A stretch of DNA of 6,019 bases from Pseudomonadota bacterium. Its GTDB lineage: Bacteria; Desulfobacterota; Desulfobulbia; Desulfobulbales; SURF-16. The stretch is from assembly GCA_030597865.1 (NCBI GenBank), contig JAUVQZ010000179.1, positions 1 to 6,019 of the forward strand, read 5' to 3'. The translations under genes were made by a program, and so were the position numbers. Below are positions 1 through 5,921 of the stretch, in pieces; position 1 is the first letter of the stretch, and each line of letters starts with the position of its first letter. A model generated the notes under the pieces. That model was not told the origin of the DNA and searched no databases. It saw only the letters and a list, made by a program, of their open reading frames with translations.

Positions 1-912
1 GGTCAGGGCTGAGTCAATACCGCCACTTAAACCGACAATGGCCGCGGAAAAACCACATTTTCGGACATAGTCCCGAGTTCCCATGACCAGGGCATCATGG
101 ACGGCTGCCACCTCGTTTTCTGGTGGGCAGCTGAGGGGGGAGAGCTGTTTGCTGTCAATGAGGAGCATGCCCGCGCTAAACGCCTTGGCCTGGGCGCAGG
201 ATCTGCCCTGGCCGTCCAGGACAAAGCTCGCCCCGTCAAAGAGAATGGAGTCCTGTCCCCCCACCTGGTTGCAGTAAAGAAGGGGCAGGCCATATTTGCG
301 GCTGATGGCGCTGAAGGCCTTCTTGCGCAGATGTTGTTTGCCCAGGGAAAAGGGGGAGGCGGCAATATTGATGAGAATATCCAGGTTGTGCTGGGAGGTG
401 AGTTCGGCAACCGGATCGCTGTTGTAATGCTGCTCCGGGAAGGCGTCGATGTCGTTAAAGAGGTCCTCGCAGATGGTGACGCCCAGGTTCAGGCCGTCCA
501 GGCAGAAGAACTGGCTCGACTTTCCTGGCTGGAAGTAGCGGCTCTCATCAAAGACATCATAGGTTGGCAGCAGCTTTTTGTGGCTGGTATGGAGGATTTC
601 GCCGTCCCTGAAGAGCAGGGCGGAGTTGTGCAGGGGTTTACCGTTTCTGTCCTGGCAGGGGGTGATGATTCCACAGAGTATGGCAATGCCCTGGATGTCG
701 TTGATGAGGCGGTCGAGATGGCTATTTTGCCCCCGGAGAAAGGAGGGGTGTTCCAGGTAGTCCAGGGGGGGGTAGCCGCAGAGGGCCAGCTCCGGGAAAA
801 TGGCGAGCCGGGCCCCCATCCCTTTGGCGTGCAGGGCCCCTTGCCTGATCATGGCCGCATTACCGTGGAAGTCGCCAATGATGGGGTTTATTTGGATGAG
901 GGCTATTTTCAT
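1..912 (-). CDS. nadE: Glutamine-dependent NAD+ synthetase, N-terminal part (cut by window edge)
   Basis: This gene makes NAD+ from deamido-NAD+ (nicotinic acid adenine dinucleotide), ATP and glutamine, the last step of NAD biosynthesis in the cytoplasm. The minus strand reads 304 codons from ATG at 912-910 with no stop before the window edge. Residues 1 to about 260 are a nitrilase-type glutaminase domain starting MKIALIQINP. The expected catalytic triad is visible: E41 in FPELALCGYPP, K112 in HKKLLPTYDVFDE, and C148 in ICED. Residues about 265-304 begin the synthetase domain and include the ATP-pyrophosphatase loop SGGIDS (296-301). About half of a two-domain NadE (usually 540-680 residues) lies outside the window. 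The start is chosen because the family begins at this motif; no clear Shine-Dalgarno sequence precedes it, and no start codon lies in frame in the bases just upstream. It is divergent from the phoH-type gene. The two-domain glutaminase fusion is clear. Confidence 0.96.
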   Translation of the reverse strand, partial: MKIALIQINPIIGDFHGNAAMIRQGALHAKGMGARLAIFPELALCGYPPLDYLEHPSFLRGQNSHLDRLINDIQGIAILCGIITPCQDRNGKPLHNSALLFRDGEILHTSHKKLLPTYDVFDESRYFQPGKSSQFFCLDGLNLGVTICEDLFNDIDAFPEQHYNSDPVAELTSQHNLDILINIAASPFSLGKQHLRKKAFSAISRKYGLPLLYCNQVGGQDSILFDGASFVLDGQGRSCAQAKAFSAGMLLIDSKQLSPLSCPPENEVAAVHDALVMGTRDYVRKCGFSAAIVGLSGGIDSALT

Positions 913-958
913 CGTAGGATCATAATGTGTAAATGTGCGTTTTTGGAGAGGGGCCTGG

Positions 959-1022
959 GCCTTTGACGGGTCTGGAAAGAGAGTTTCTGTACCCTCTGCC
1001 GTGTCCCGAGCCTGTCAAAGGC
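959..1022. repeat. Imperfect inverted repeat upstream of nadE (REP-like)
   Basis: GCCTTTGACGGG (959-970) pairs with CCTGTCAAAGGC (1011-1022), giving 12 pairs of which nine are consecutive Watson-Crick and one is a G-T wobble. The arms are separated by 40 bases. The octamer GCCTGGGC occurs beside each arm (953-960 and 1026-1033) as a direct repeat. The right arm, read on the minus strand, resembles the widespread intergenic type containing GACAGGCTC. Calling it a member of a dispersed repeat family is inference. It lies 47 bp or more upstream of the nadE start, so on the minus strand it would fall in the nadE promoter or leader. Confidence 0.5.
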
Positions 1023-1365
1023 GGTGCCTGGGCTGGATGTATTCCTTTTGTTGAGACCGTCAATCTTGATGATCCCGTAAACAGTCGTTGGCGCTAAACC
1101 ATGTGACCTTAAAGCGGAATTAGGCGTAAGCAAAGCGTCTCCGCTGCCATGGGGCTTATACCCTTGTGGTGTAAATCAAGTAGGATAACCACTCCACCGC
1201 TGGCCGTGCCGGACTTTTCGCAGGTCTCGTAAACCCGCCTCTCTGCGAGGCCATCAATTTTGACTTATAGCATCATAATCGATAGGGGCAAACAATTTCC
1301 CTTTTTTCTTGCCAGATCAAGGTCTTCCTGGTTAGTTTGAAAGGAAATATTCGTCCTGTGGGCAC

Positions 1366-1387
1366 GCTCCAATCCGGAGCAGGATTG
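1366..1387. repeat. Two mutually exclusive small hairpins in the phoH leader
   Basis: GCTCC (1366-1370) can pair with GGAGC (1376-1380) across a 5-base loop. CAATCC (1370-1375) can instead pair with GGATTG (1382-1387) across a 6-base loop. The two stems interleave, so they would be alternatives or, less likely, a pseudoknot. They lie about 70 bases before the phoH-type start. Both are short and could arise by chance. Confidence 0.35.
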
Positions 1388-1453
1388 ACACCTCTGGTTT
1401 CATGGGGGGAGTTGTTTTAACCTGCGGAAATTATTTCTTTTTTTATAGGATGT

Positions 1454-2788
1454 ATGCCGCCTATGCCGTCGTCCCCAAAATTCTTTGTCCTGGACACCAA
1501 TGTCCTCCTCCACAATGCCGATGCATTGTCCTCCTTCAGCGATAATATTGTTGTCTTACCCATGACCGTTATTGAGGAGCTTGACAAGTTCAAGAGCCGC
1601 AGTGATGAGTTGGGCCGCAATGCCCGTATGGTGGTCAGGGAGCTGGACGGCCTGCGTCAGAATGGTCATCTCTCCGAGGGGGTGGAGATGGAAAACGGCG
1701 GGGCCGTGATGATTGTCCTTGAACATGAGACCTCCAAGCATCCCAGCCTGAACATGGCCGTGCCGGATAACCGCATCCTGGCCGTGGCCTACACCCTGTT
1801 ATGCCAGGAAAAAAAGGTCATTTTTGTCTCCAAGGATATTAATGCCCGTCTCAAGGCTGATGCCCTGGGCCTTGAGGTGCAGGATTTTGAAAAGCAGAAG
1901 GTTAATTTCGACGAGCTCTTTGCCGGTTACCGGGAGGTTGATGTGCCCGGCCCCCTCCTTGATGAATTTTTCCAAAACGAGGAGCTGCCTGTTGAGGGTT
2001 TTGACTTCTATCCCAATGAGTTTATTCTCCTAAAAGACGAGGCCGATCCCAAGCATACGGCCCTGGTCAAGGCCAACTCGGCCAATACCCTGGCCCGTCT
2101 TAACAAGCAGTATGACAGCGCCTGGCAGATCCGTTCCCGCAGTAAGGAGCAACGTATGGCCCTGGAGCTCCTCCTCGATCCCAAGGTGGAGATCGTCACC
2201 CTGGTGGGACAGGCCGGTACCGGTAAGACCCTGCTGGCCCTGGCTGCCGCCCTGGAGACCACCATTGCCCTGGAGCGCTATGACAAGATCCTGGTGAGCA
2301 GGCCCATTATCCCCCTGGGTAAGGACCTCGGTTATATGCCGGGTGATAAGGATGAGAAGCTGCGCCACTGGATGCAACCCATCTTTGATAATCTCACCTA
2401 TATCCTTGGTGACCGGCAGGATAAGTCCGTGGAAAAGGAGGAGACGATCCGCAAAAAAGCGGAACAGCTTCTCAAGGATCATGTCATAGAGATGGAGGCC
2501 CTCACCTATATCCGTGGCCGGTCCATCTCCAACCAGTATGTGATTATTGATGAGGCCCAGAACCTCACCCCCCATGAGGTGAAGACCATTGTCAGCCGGG
2601 CCGGCGAAGGGACCAAAATGGTGCTCACCGGCGATCCGTACCAGATTGACAACCCCTACCTTGACTCTTCCAGTAATGGCTTGACCTATACGGTTGAAAG
2701 GTTAAAGGAGTTGCCGGTCCATGGTCATATCACCCTGCGCAAGAGCGAGCGGAGCGCGCTTGCCGGCGTTGCTGCCAAGTATTTATAG
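1454..2788 (+). CDS. PIN-domain/PhoH-type ATPase (PhoH2 architecture)
   Basis: This 444-residue protein joins a PIN ribonuclease fold to a PhoH ATPase, the architecture called PhoH2 in mycobacteria, where it couples RNA cleavage to helicase activity. The PIN domain (about 9-150) opens with KFFVLDTNVLLH and shows the expected acidic residues: D14, E41/E42 in VIEELDKFK, D105 in PDNRILA, and D128 in SKDINAR. A linker (about 155-225) follows. The PhoH domain has Walker A GQAGTGKT (252-259), Walker B VIIDEAQN (363-370), the LTGDPYQID motif (391-399), and a basic SERS segment near 431-434. Length is normal for the family and all key residues are present. ATG 1454 is taken as the start; ATG 1463 is in frame and equally possible, because the weak AGGA (1447-1450) lies 3 or 12 bases upstream of the two. 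The radical SAM gene follows after 102 bp in the same direction. The RNA targets are unknown. The name PhoH does not imply phosphate control here. Confidence 0.93.
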   Translation: MPPMPSSPKFFVLDTNVLLHNADALSSFSDNIVVLPMTVIEELDKFKSRSDELGRNARMVVRELDGLRQNGHLSEGVEMENGGAVMIVLEHETSKHPSLNMAVPDNRILAVAYTLLCQEKKVIFVSKDINARLKADALGLEVQDFEKQKVNFDELFAGYREVDVPGPLLDEFFQNEELPVEGFDFYPNEFILLKDEADPKHTALVKANSANTLARLNKQYDSAWQIRSRSKEQRMALELLLDPKVEIVTLVGQAGTGKTLLALAAALETTIALERYDKILVSRPIIPLGKDLGYMPGDKDEKLRHWMQPIFDNLTYILGDRQDKSVEKEETIRKKAEQLLKDHVIEMEALTYIRGRSISNQYVIIDEAQNLTPHEVKTIVSRAGEGTKMVLTGDPYQIDNPYLDSSSNGLTYTVERLKELPVHGHITLRKSERSALAGVAAKYL

Positions 2789-2806
2789 GAAAGTTTTTTC
2801 TGCTTT

Positions 2807-2848
2807 GCCAGGCCTGGCAGGTTGTCTGCTGGAGACTCTCCAGCCAGG
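2807..2848. repeat. Hairpin cluster between the phoH-type and radical SAM genes
   Basis: A perfect 7-bp stem GCTGGAG (2828-2834)/CTCCAGC (2838-2844) closes a 3-base loop. Just upstream, 2807-2818 is the 12-base palindrome GCCAGGCCTGGC. Its second half, CCTGGC (2813-2818), can alternatively pair with GCCAGG (2843-2848), which would compete with the end of the 7-bp stem. No T-tract follows on either strand, so a canonical intrinsic terminator is not supported. It could attenuate, protect an mRNA end, or be incidental. Confidence 0.5.
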
Positions 2849-2879
2849 CGCCCCATCAAGGGCTGAAATGTTAAAAAAT

Positions 2880-2893
2880 GGAGTAACAGCTTG
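2880..2893 (+). promoter_or_regulatory. Shine-Dalgarno GGAG and TTG start of the radical SAM gene
   Basis: GGAG at 2880-2883 lies 7 bases before TTG 2891-2893, a good spacing that decides this start. No in-frame ATG exists before residue 84, which is far past the cluster-binding cysteines at 16-23. So a TTG start is required. Confidence 0.75.
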
Positions 2894-3964
2894 AAGTTTG
2901 AACCAAAGTGGATTGCCTGGGAAATCACCCGGCGCTGCAATCTAAAATGTGTCCATTGCCGCTCGTCATCCACCCTGGAGGTGGAGGGGCACCCTGATTT
3001 TTCCTTTAGCGAGGCAACCCGTCTGATAGATGATATCACCTCCTACGCCAAGCCGGTGGTGGTGCTCTCCGGCGGTGAACCCCTGCTGCGGGAGGATGTC
3101 TTTGATATTGCCACCTATGGCACCGGCAAGGGGTTGCGGATGTGTCTGGCCACCAACGGCATGCTGGTCAACCAGGGGATCTGCGCCAAAATCAAGGAGA
3201 GTGGCATCAAGATGGTCTCCCTCTCCCTGGACGGTTCCACGGCCGAGGTCCATGATGATTTCAGGAACCAGCCCGGCGCCTTTGACGGCATGATCAATGC
3301 CGCCCGTCTCTTTAAGGAAAACAATATCCCCTTTCTGATCAACTCCTCCTTTACCAGGCGTAATAAGGATGAGGTGCCCAAGGTCTACAGGCTTGCCAAG
3401 GAGCTCGGCGCCACGGCCTGGTATATGTTCATGATCGTCCCCACCGGCCGCGGCGAGGATATCATGGAGGAGCTGGTTCCCCAGGAGATGTATGACGAGC
3501 TTCTGGAGTGGCATTATGAGATGGAGAAGAACGAGGATGAGCTCCTGGTCCGTCCCACCTGCGCCCCCAGCTATTACCGGGTCCTGCTCCAGAAAAAGAA
3601 GGAGGGCGGCGACGAGTTCGAGCGCCGTAGCCTCAAGTTTTCCACCGGCGGTTCCAAGGGCTGCCTGGCCGGCCAGGTCATCTGCCTCATTGATGTGGAT
3701 GGCAATGTCCTGCCCTGCAGCTATTTCCCCAAGGCAGCCGGCAATGTCCGCGAGCAGACCTTCAAGGATATCTGGGAGAACTCAAAGCTCTTCCACGATA
3801 TGCGGGATTTTAAGGCCTATAAGGGCCGCTGCGGTCAATGTGAGTATGTCAATGTCTGCGGGGGCTGCCGGGCCCGGGCCTATGCCATGAGCGGTGATTA
3901 TATGGCAGAGGAGCCCTTTTGTAATTATGTGCCGCGGAATTATAAGGTGAAGGATGAAGAATAA
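2891..3964 (+). CDS. Radical SAM/SPASM protein, AhbD/NirJ-like, probable heme-pathway enzyme
   Basis: This is a 357-residue radical SAM enzyme. The 4Fe-4S motif CxxxCxxC is C16, C20, C23 (in TRRCNLKCVHC), and GGEP (61-64) is the SAM-binding motif. The C-terminal region has a SPASM-type set: C258-X12-G271-X4-C276, then C314-X2-C317-X5-C323-X2-C326, and a final C344, enough for extra Fe-S clusters. PTGRG (184-188), PTCAP (222-226) and CGGCRARAYA (323-332) are phrases I associate with AhbD, which oxidatively decarboxylates iron-coproporphyrin III to heme b, and with related NirJ/AhbC proteins. The hemE-HD-hemH block downstream supports a tetrapyrrole role. That it is AhbD itself, rather than a paralogue or a peptide-modifying SPASM enzyme, is inference. 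It starts at TTG, lies 102 bp after the phoH-type gene and 257 bp before hemE. The enzyme should be cytoplasmic and oxygen-sensitive. Confidence 0.9.
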   Translation: MKFEPKWIAWEITRRCNLKCVHCRSSSTLEVEGHPDFSFSEATRLIDDITSYAKPVVVLSGGEPLLREDVFDIATYGTGKGLRMCLATNGMLVNQGICAKIKESGIKMVSLSLDGSTAEVHDDFRNQPGAFDGMINAARLFKENNIPFLINSSFTRRNKDEVPKVYRLAKELGATAWYMFMIVPTGRGEDIMEELVPQEMYDELLEWHYEMEKNEDELLVRPTCAPSYYRVLLQKKKEGGDEFERRSLKFSTGGSKGCLAGQVICLIDVDGNVLPCSYFPKAAGNVREQTFKDIWENSKLFHDMRDFKAYKGRCGQCEYVNVCGGCRARAYAMSGDYMAEEPFCNYVPRNYKVKDEE

Positions 3965-4027
3965 CCTCTCCATCCTGCCAGCACCTGACTCACCCCTAAG
4001 ACTGTGTAAACTTTAAATTTTTGAATA

Positions 4028-4100
4028 GGTGTTTAGCGGTTTAGGCTATTAGGGACGCTAGACATAAGCCCATGCACCCCTAATAGCCTAAACCGCCACC
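4028..4100. repeat. Long near-perfect palindrome between the radical SAM gene and hemE
   Basis: A 19-base arm at 4036-4054 (starting GCGGTTTAGGC) is the exact reverse complement of 4078-4096. After a one-sided TTTA bulge (4032-4035), GGTG (4028-4031) pairs further with CACC (4097-4100), for 23 pairs in all. The 23-base loop is 4055-4077. GTTTAG is repeated in tandem at 4031-4036 and 4039-4044. CACCCCTAA at 4075-4083 recurs at 3991-3999, so an upstream copy could compete for the left arm. No T-tract follows on either strand, no clear target duplication flanks it, and no ORF lies inside. It may be a non-autonomous repeat, a protein-binding site, or a strong mRNA 3'-end structure. Confidence 0.9.
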
Positions 4101-4136
4101 AACCTGAAGAGTGGACGCTGTTCACTTAACCAAGAC

Positions 4137-4165
4137 TTGATATTGACACAGCTGCGAAGATTAAA
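4137..4165 (+). promoter_or_regulatory. Possible sigma70-type promoter for hemE
   Basis: TTGATA (4137-4142) and ATTAAA (4160-4165) are separated by 17 bases. A shifted alternative is TTGACA (4143-4148) with GGTTAA (4166-4171), also at 17 bases. Either would give a leader of roughly 45-50 bases before the hemE ATG and would lie just downstream of the palindrome. The match is moderate and untested. Confidence 0.35.
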
Positions 4166-4221
4166 GGTTAACTTTGCACTGGGACGTAAATCATTAAACC
4201 TGAAATCGGATACCTACTGCC

Positions 4222-5253
4222 ATGAACGATACCTTTCTTAAAGCCTGTAGAGGTGAAGACGTTACCCATACCCCCATCTGGATCATGCGCCAGGCCGGCC
4301 GCTATCTGCCTGACTACCATAAGGTTAGAAGCCAGATGACCTTTCTGGAGCTCTGTAAGAATCCGGAAAGGGCCGCTGAGGTTACCCTGCAGCCCGTGGA
4401 TATCCTCGGGGTTGATGCCGCTATTTTATTCTCCGACATCCTGGTCACCTTGGAGGCCATGGGCATGGACCTTGACTTTAAGGAGAAGCAGGGGCCGGTG
4501 CTGGCCAATCCGGTGCGCTGTCAGGCTGATCTTGACAGGCTCATCGTCCCTGATCCGGTGGAAAAGCTGGGCTATGTGATGGATACCATCACCTTGCTCC
4601 GTAAGGAGCTGGCCACCAAGGTTCCCCTCATCGGCTTTTCCGGGGCGCCCTTTACCCTGTCCACCTATGCCATTGAGGGTGGTTCTTCCAAGGCATTCTG
4701 GAACACCAAGAAGATGATGTATACGGCGCCGGATCTCTATCACGGCCTGATGCGTAAACTCACCGATTGTACCATCACCTATCTCCAGGCCCAGGCCGAG
4801 GCCGGTGCCCAGGCCCTGCAGATCTTTGATTCCTGGGCCGGATCTCTGAGTCCTGGAGATTTCGCTGAGTTTGCCCTGCCCTATGTCCAGGACATTATCA
4901 AGGCCCTGAAACCGGCCGGTGTGCCCCTCATCTATTTTGCCAATAACTGCGCCGCCCTCCTTGATCTGACCAAGACCTCGGGTGCCGATGTCCTTGGCCT
5001 GGATTGGCGGGTGGATATCCCCACCGCCATTAAGGCCTTTGGTCCTGATATCGCCATCCAGGGCAACCTTGACCCCATTGCCCTGCTCCTGCCTGAGGAT
5101 AAGCTGGAAAAACGGATAGGGGCCATCGTTGAAAGGGGCAGGGCGGCCAAGGGCCATATCTTCAACCTGGGCCATGGTATTCTGCCTGAAACGCCGCCGG
5201 AAAAGGCCAAGTTTGTGGTGGATGCGGTGCATCGATTGAGTAAAAGGAGTTAA
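4222..5253 (+). CDS. hemE: Uroporphyrinogen III decarboxylase
   Basis: HemE removes the four acetate carboxyls of uroporphyrinogen III to give coproporphyrinogen III; it is a cytoplasmic, cofactor-free enzyme. The 343-residue length is normal. The N-terminal signature is PIWIMRQAGRYLPDY (18-32) with R23 and R27. The catalytic aspartate is D72 in LFSDIL. Y149 in STYAIEGG, S204 in FDSWAG, and H318 in NLGHGI match the conserved substrate-binding residues of the family. GNLDP (281-285) is also typical. The start gives the standard family N-terminus; only a weak CGGA (4207-4210) lies upstream, so initiation may be inefficient or leader-controlled. The gene heads a run with the HD gene and hemH, and its stop codon TAA (5251-5253) forms the base of a downstream hairpin. 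No missing residues or frameshifts are seen. Confidence 0.97.
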   Translation: MNDTFLKACRGEDVTHTPIWIMRQAGRYLPDYHKVRSQMTFLELCKNPERAAEVTLQPVDILGVDAAILFSDILVTLEAMGMDLDFKEKQGPVLANPVRCQADLDRLIVPDPVEKLGYVMDTITLLRKELATKVPLIGFSGAPFTLSTYAIEGGSSKAFWNTKKMMYTAPDLYHGLMRKLTDCTITYLQAQAEAGAQALQIFDSWAGSLSPGDFAEFALPYVQDIIKALKPAGVPLIYFANNCAALLDLTKTSGADVLGLDWRVDIPTAIKAFGPDIAIQGNLDPIALLLPEDKLEKRIGAIVERGRAAKGHIFNLGHGILPETPPEKAKFVVDAVHRLSKRS

Positions 5254-5327
5254 AGAAATAAGGGAAGGTAAGGGAGTTATAGAATGGCAATCCTTCTTTA
5301 CCTTCTATAATTCCTCTCACTTCTTTA
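5251..5327 (+). repeat. Long imperfect hairpin with alternative pairings in the hemE-HD gap
   Basis: The spacer is purine-rich on the left and pyrimidine-rich on the right. TAAAGAA (5251-5257, including the hemE stop) pairs with TTCTTTA (5321-5327). Inside it GGAGTTATAGAA (5273-5284) pairs with TTCTATAATTCC (5303-5314), with one G-T wobble. A competing stem joins GAAGGTAAGG (5264-5273) to CTTTACCTTC (5296-5305), also with one wobble. The two inner stems interleave, so they are alternatives or a pseudoknot. No T-tract follows, so an intrinsic terminator is unlikely. Possible roles are mRNA processing, stability, or control of HD translation; none is shown. Confidence 0.75.
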
Positions 5328-5342
5328 TATCCCATTGAAAAA

Positions 5343-5921
5343 ATGATCCCCTCAATCGCACAATGCACCCAGCTCATGGCTGATTATGCCATGCTGGCCA
5401 ATATCAAGGAGCACTCGTTCATGGTGGCCCGGATTACGGCCCTGCTCAGTCGAGAGCTGCACCGCGCCGGGGTCCTGATAGATGGTGAACTGGCAATGGC
5501 CGGGGCCCTGCTCCATGATATTGCCAAGACCCAATGTCTGGATGGCAGATGTAACCATGCCCAGGTTGGTGTGGAAATCTGCCTGGCCCATGGTTTTCCA
5601 CGGGTTGCCGAAATCGTCGGGGAACATGTTGTCCTCCGTGATTTCAGCCCTGCCCAGTTGTCTGCCAAAGAGGTGGTCTATTATGCTGACAAAAGGGTGA
5701 ATCACGACAGGATTGTCTCCCTGGCTGAGCGCCTGGAGTATATCTTGGGGCGCTATGGAAATGATGATCCCAAACACATGGATATGATTCACGAAAATTT
5801 CGGAAAATGCTGCCATATTGAGGATCTGATCTTCAGCTTTCTTGATTTTCGGCCCAGTCAGGTCTCGGATCTGGTCAAGGAGTTAGGTGGGGTGGAAAAT
5901 GAATATGCAGAAATCAGCTGA
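5343..5921 (+). CDS. HD-domain metal-dependent phosphohydrolase, function unknown
   Basis: A 192-residue protein made almost entirely of one HD domain. The metal-binding pattern is complete: H24 (IKEHSFMVA), H58-D59 (ALLHDIAKT), H72 (NHAQVG), H95 (GEHVV) and D116 (YYADKRVNHD). Such proteins usually hydrolyse phosphate esters or nucleotides; the substrate cannot be read from this sequence. No signal peptide or membrane segment is visible, so it should be cytoplasmic. The start at ATG 5343 has no real Shine-Dalgarno sequence (it follows TTGAAAAA); an in-frame ATG at 5376 is no better. The gene lies 89 bp after hemE across a hairpin-rich spacer, and its end overlaps the hemH start by 23 bp, so HD and ferrochelatase are probably co-transcribed and translationally coupled. 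A role in heme synthesis is suggested only by position. Confidence 0.88.
   Translation: MIPSIAQCTQLMADYAMLANIKEHSFMVARITALLSRELHRAGVLIDGELAMAGALLHDIAKTQCLDGRCNHAQVGVEICLAHGFPRVAEIVGEHVVLRDFSPAQLSAKEVVYYADKRVNHDRIVSLAERLEYILGRYGNDDPKHMDMIHENFGKCCHIEDLIFSFLDFRPSQVSDLVKELGGVENEYAEIS

Larger units (their letters stand above)
913..1453. other. Non-coding gap between divergent nadE and the phoH-type gene
   Basis: This 541-bp stretch has no convincing gene on either strand and must carry the promoters of both flanking genes. It contains several short inverted repeats: a 12-bp arm pair at 959-970/1011-1022; AGCGGA (1113-1118) with TCCGCT (1140-1145); GTGGT (1166-1170) with ACCAC (1188-1192); TCGCAG (1218-1223) with CTGCGA (1243-1248); and two competing stems at 1366-1387. 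A T-rich run (about 1431-1446) directly precedes the phoH start. TTGACA hexamers occur at 1385-1390 (plus) and 1018-1013 (minus), but neither has a good -10 box at normal spacing, so I do not call a promoter. The paired phrases around 1053-1085 and 1223-1270 (CGTCAATCTTGATGATC-like and CCATCAATTTTGAC-like) look like decayed intergenic repeats. No tRNA or recognised riboswitch is seen. Confidence 0.7.

Noticed and set aside
97..966. A 289-codon open frame on the plus strand
   Set aside because: It is antisense to nadE, whose minus-strand translation shows the full glutaminase triad and the SGGIDS loop. The plus-strand product has no recognisable motif; the open frame reflects codon bias of the opposite strand.
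909..1133. A 74-codon minus-strand open frame overlapping the nadE upstream region
   Set aside because: It runs through the inverted repeat at 959-1022, has no recognisable motif, and would overlap the nadE start out of frame. It looks like translated repeat DNA.
1385..1413. Sigma70 promoter for the phoH-type gene from TTGACA at 1385-1390
   Set aside because: The hexamer at 17-base spacing is GGAGTT, not a -10 box, and the nearest AT-rich hexamer is about 24 bases away.
2030..2575. A 181-codon minus-strand open frame opposite the PhoH ATPase domain
   Set aside because: It lies entirely opposite the Walker A to Walker B region of a clear PhoH ATPase and shows no motif of its own.
4036..4096. 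Integron attC site
   Set aside because: The arms contain GTTTAGGC/GCCTAAAC, one base longer than the attC core form (GTTRRRY/RYYYAAC), pairing is perfect without the usual extrahelical bases, and no integrase or cassette genes are nearby.
4028..4100. Intrinsic transcription terminator
   Set aside because: The stem is strong but no T-tract follows on either strand, so only a non-canonical role in termination or processing remains possible.
4426..5232. A 268-codon minus-strand open frame opposite hemE
   Set aside because: HemE on the plus strand is full length with all family residues. The antisense product is glycine-rich and motif-free, typical of a shadow frame.
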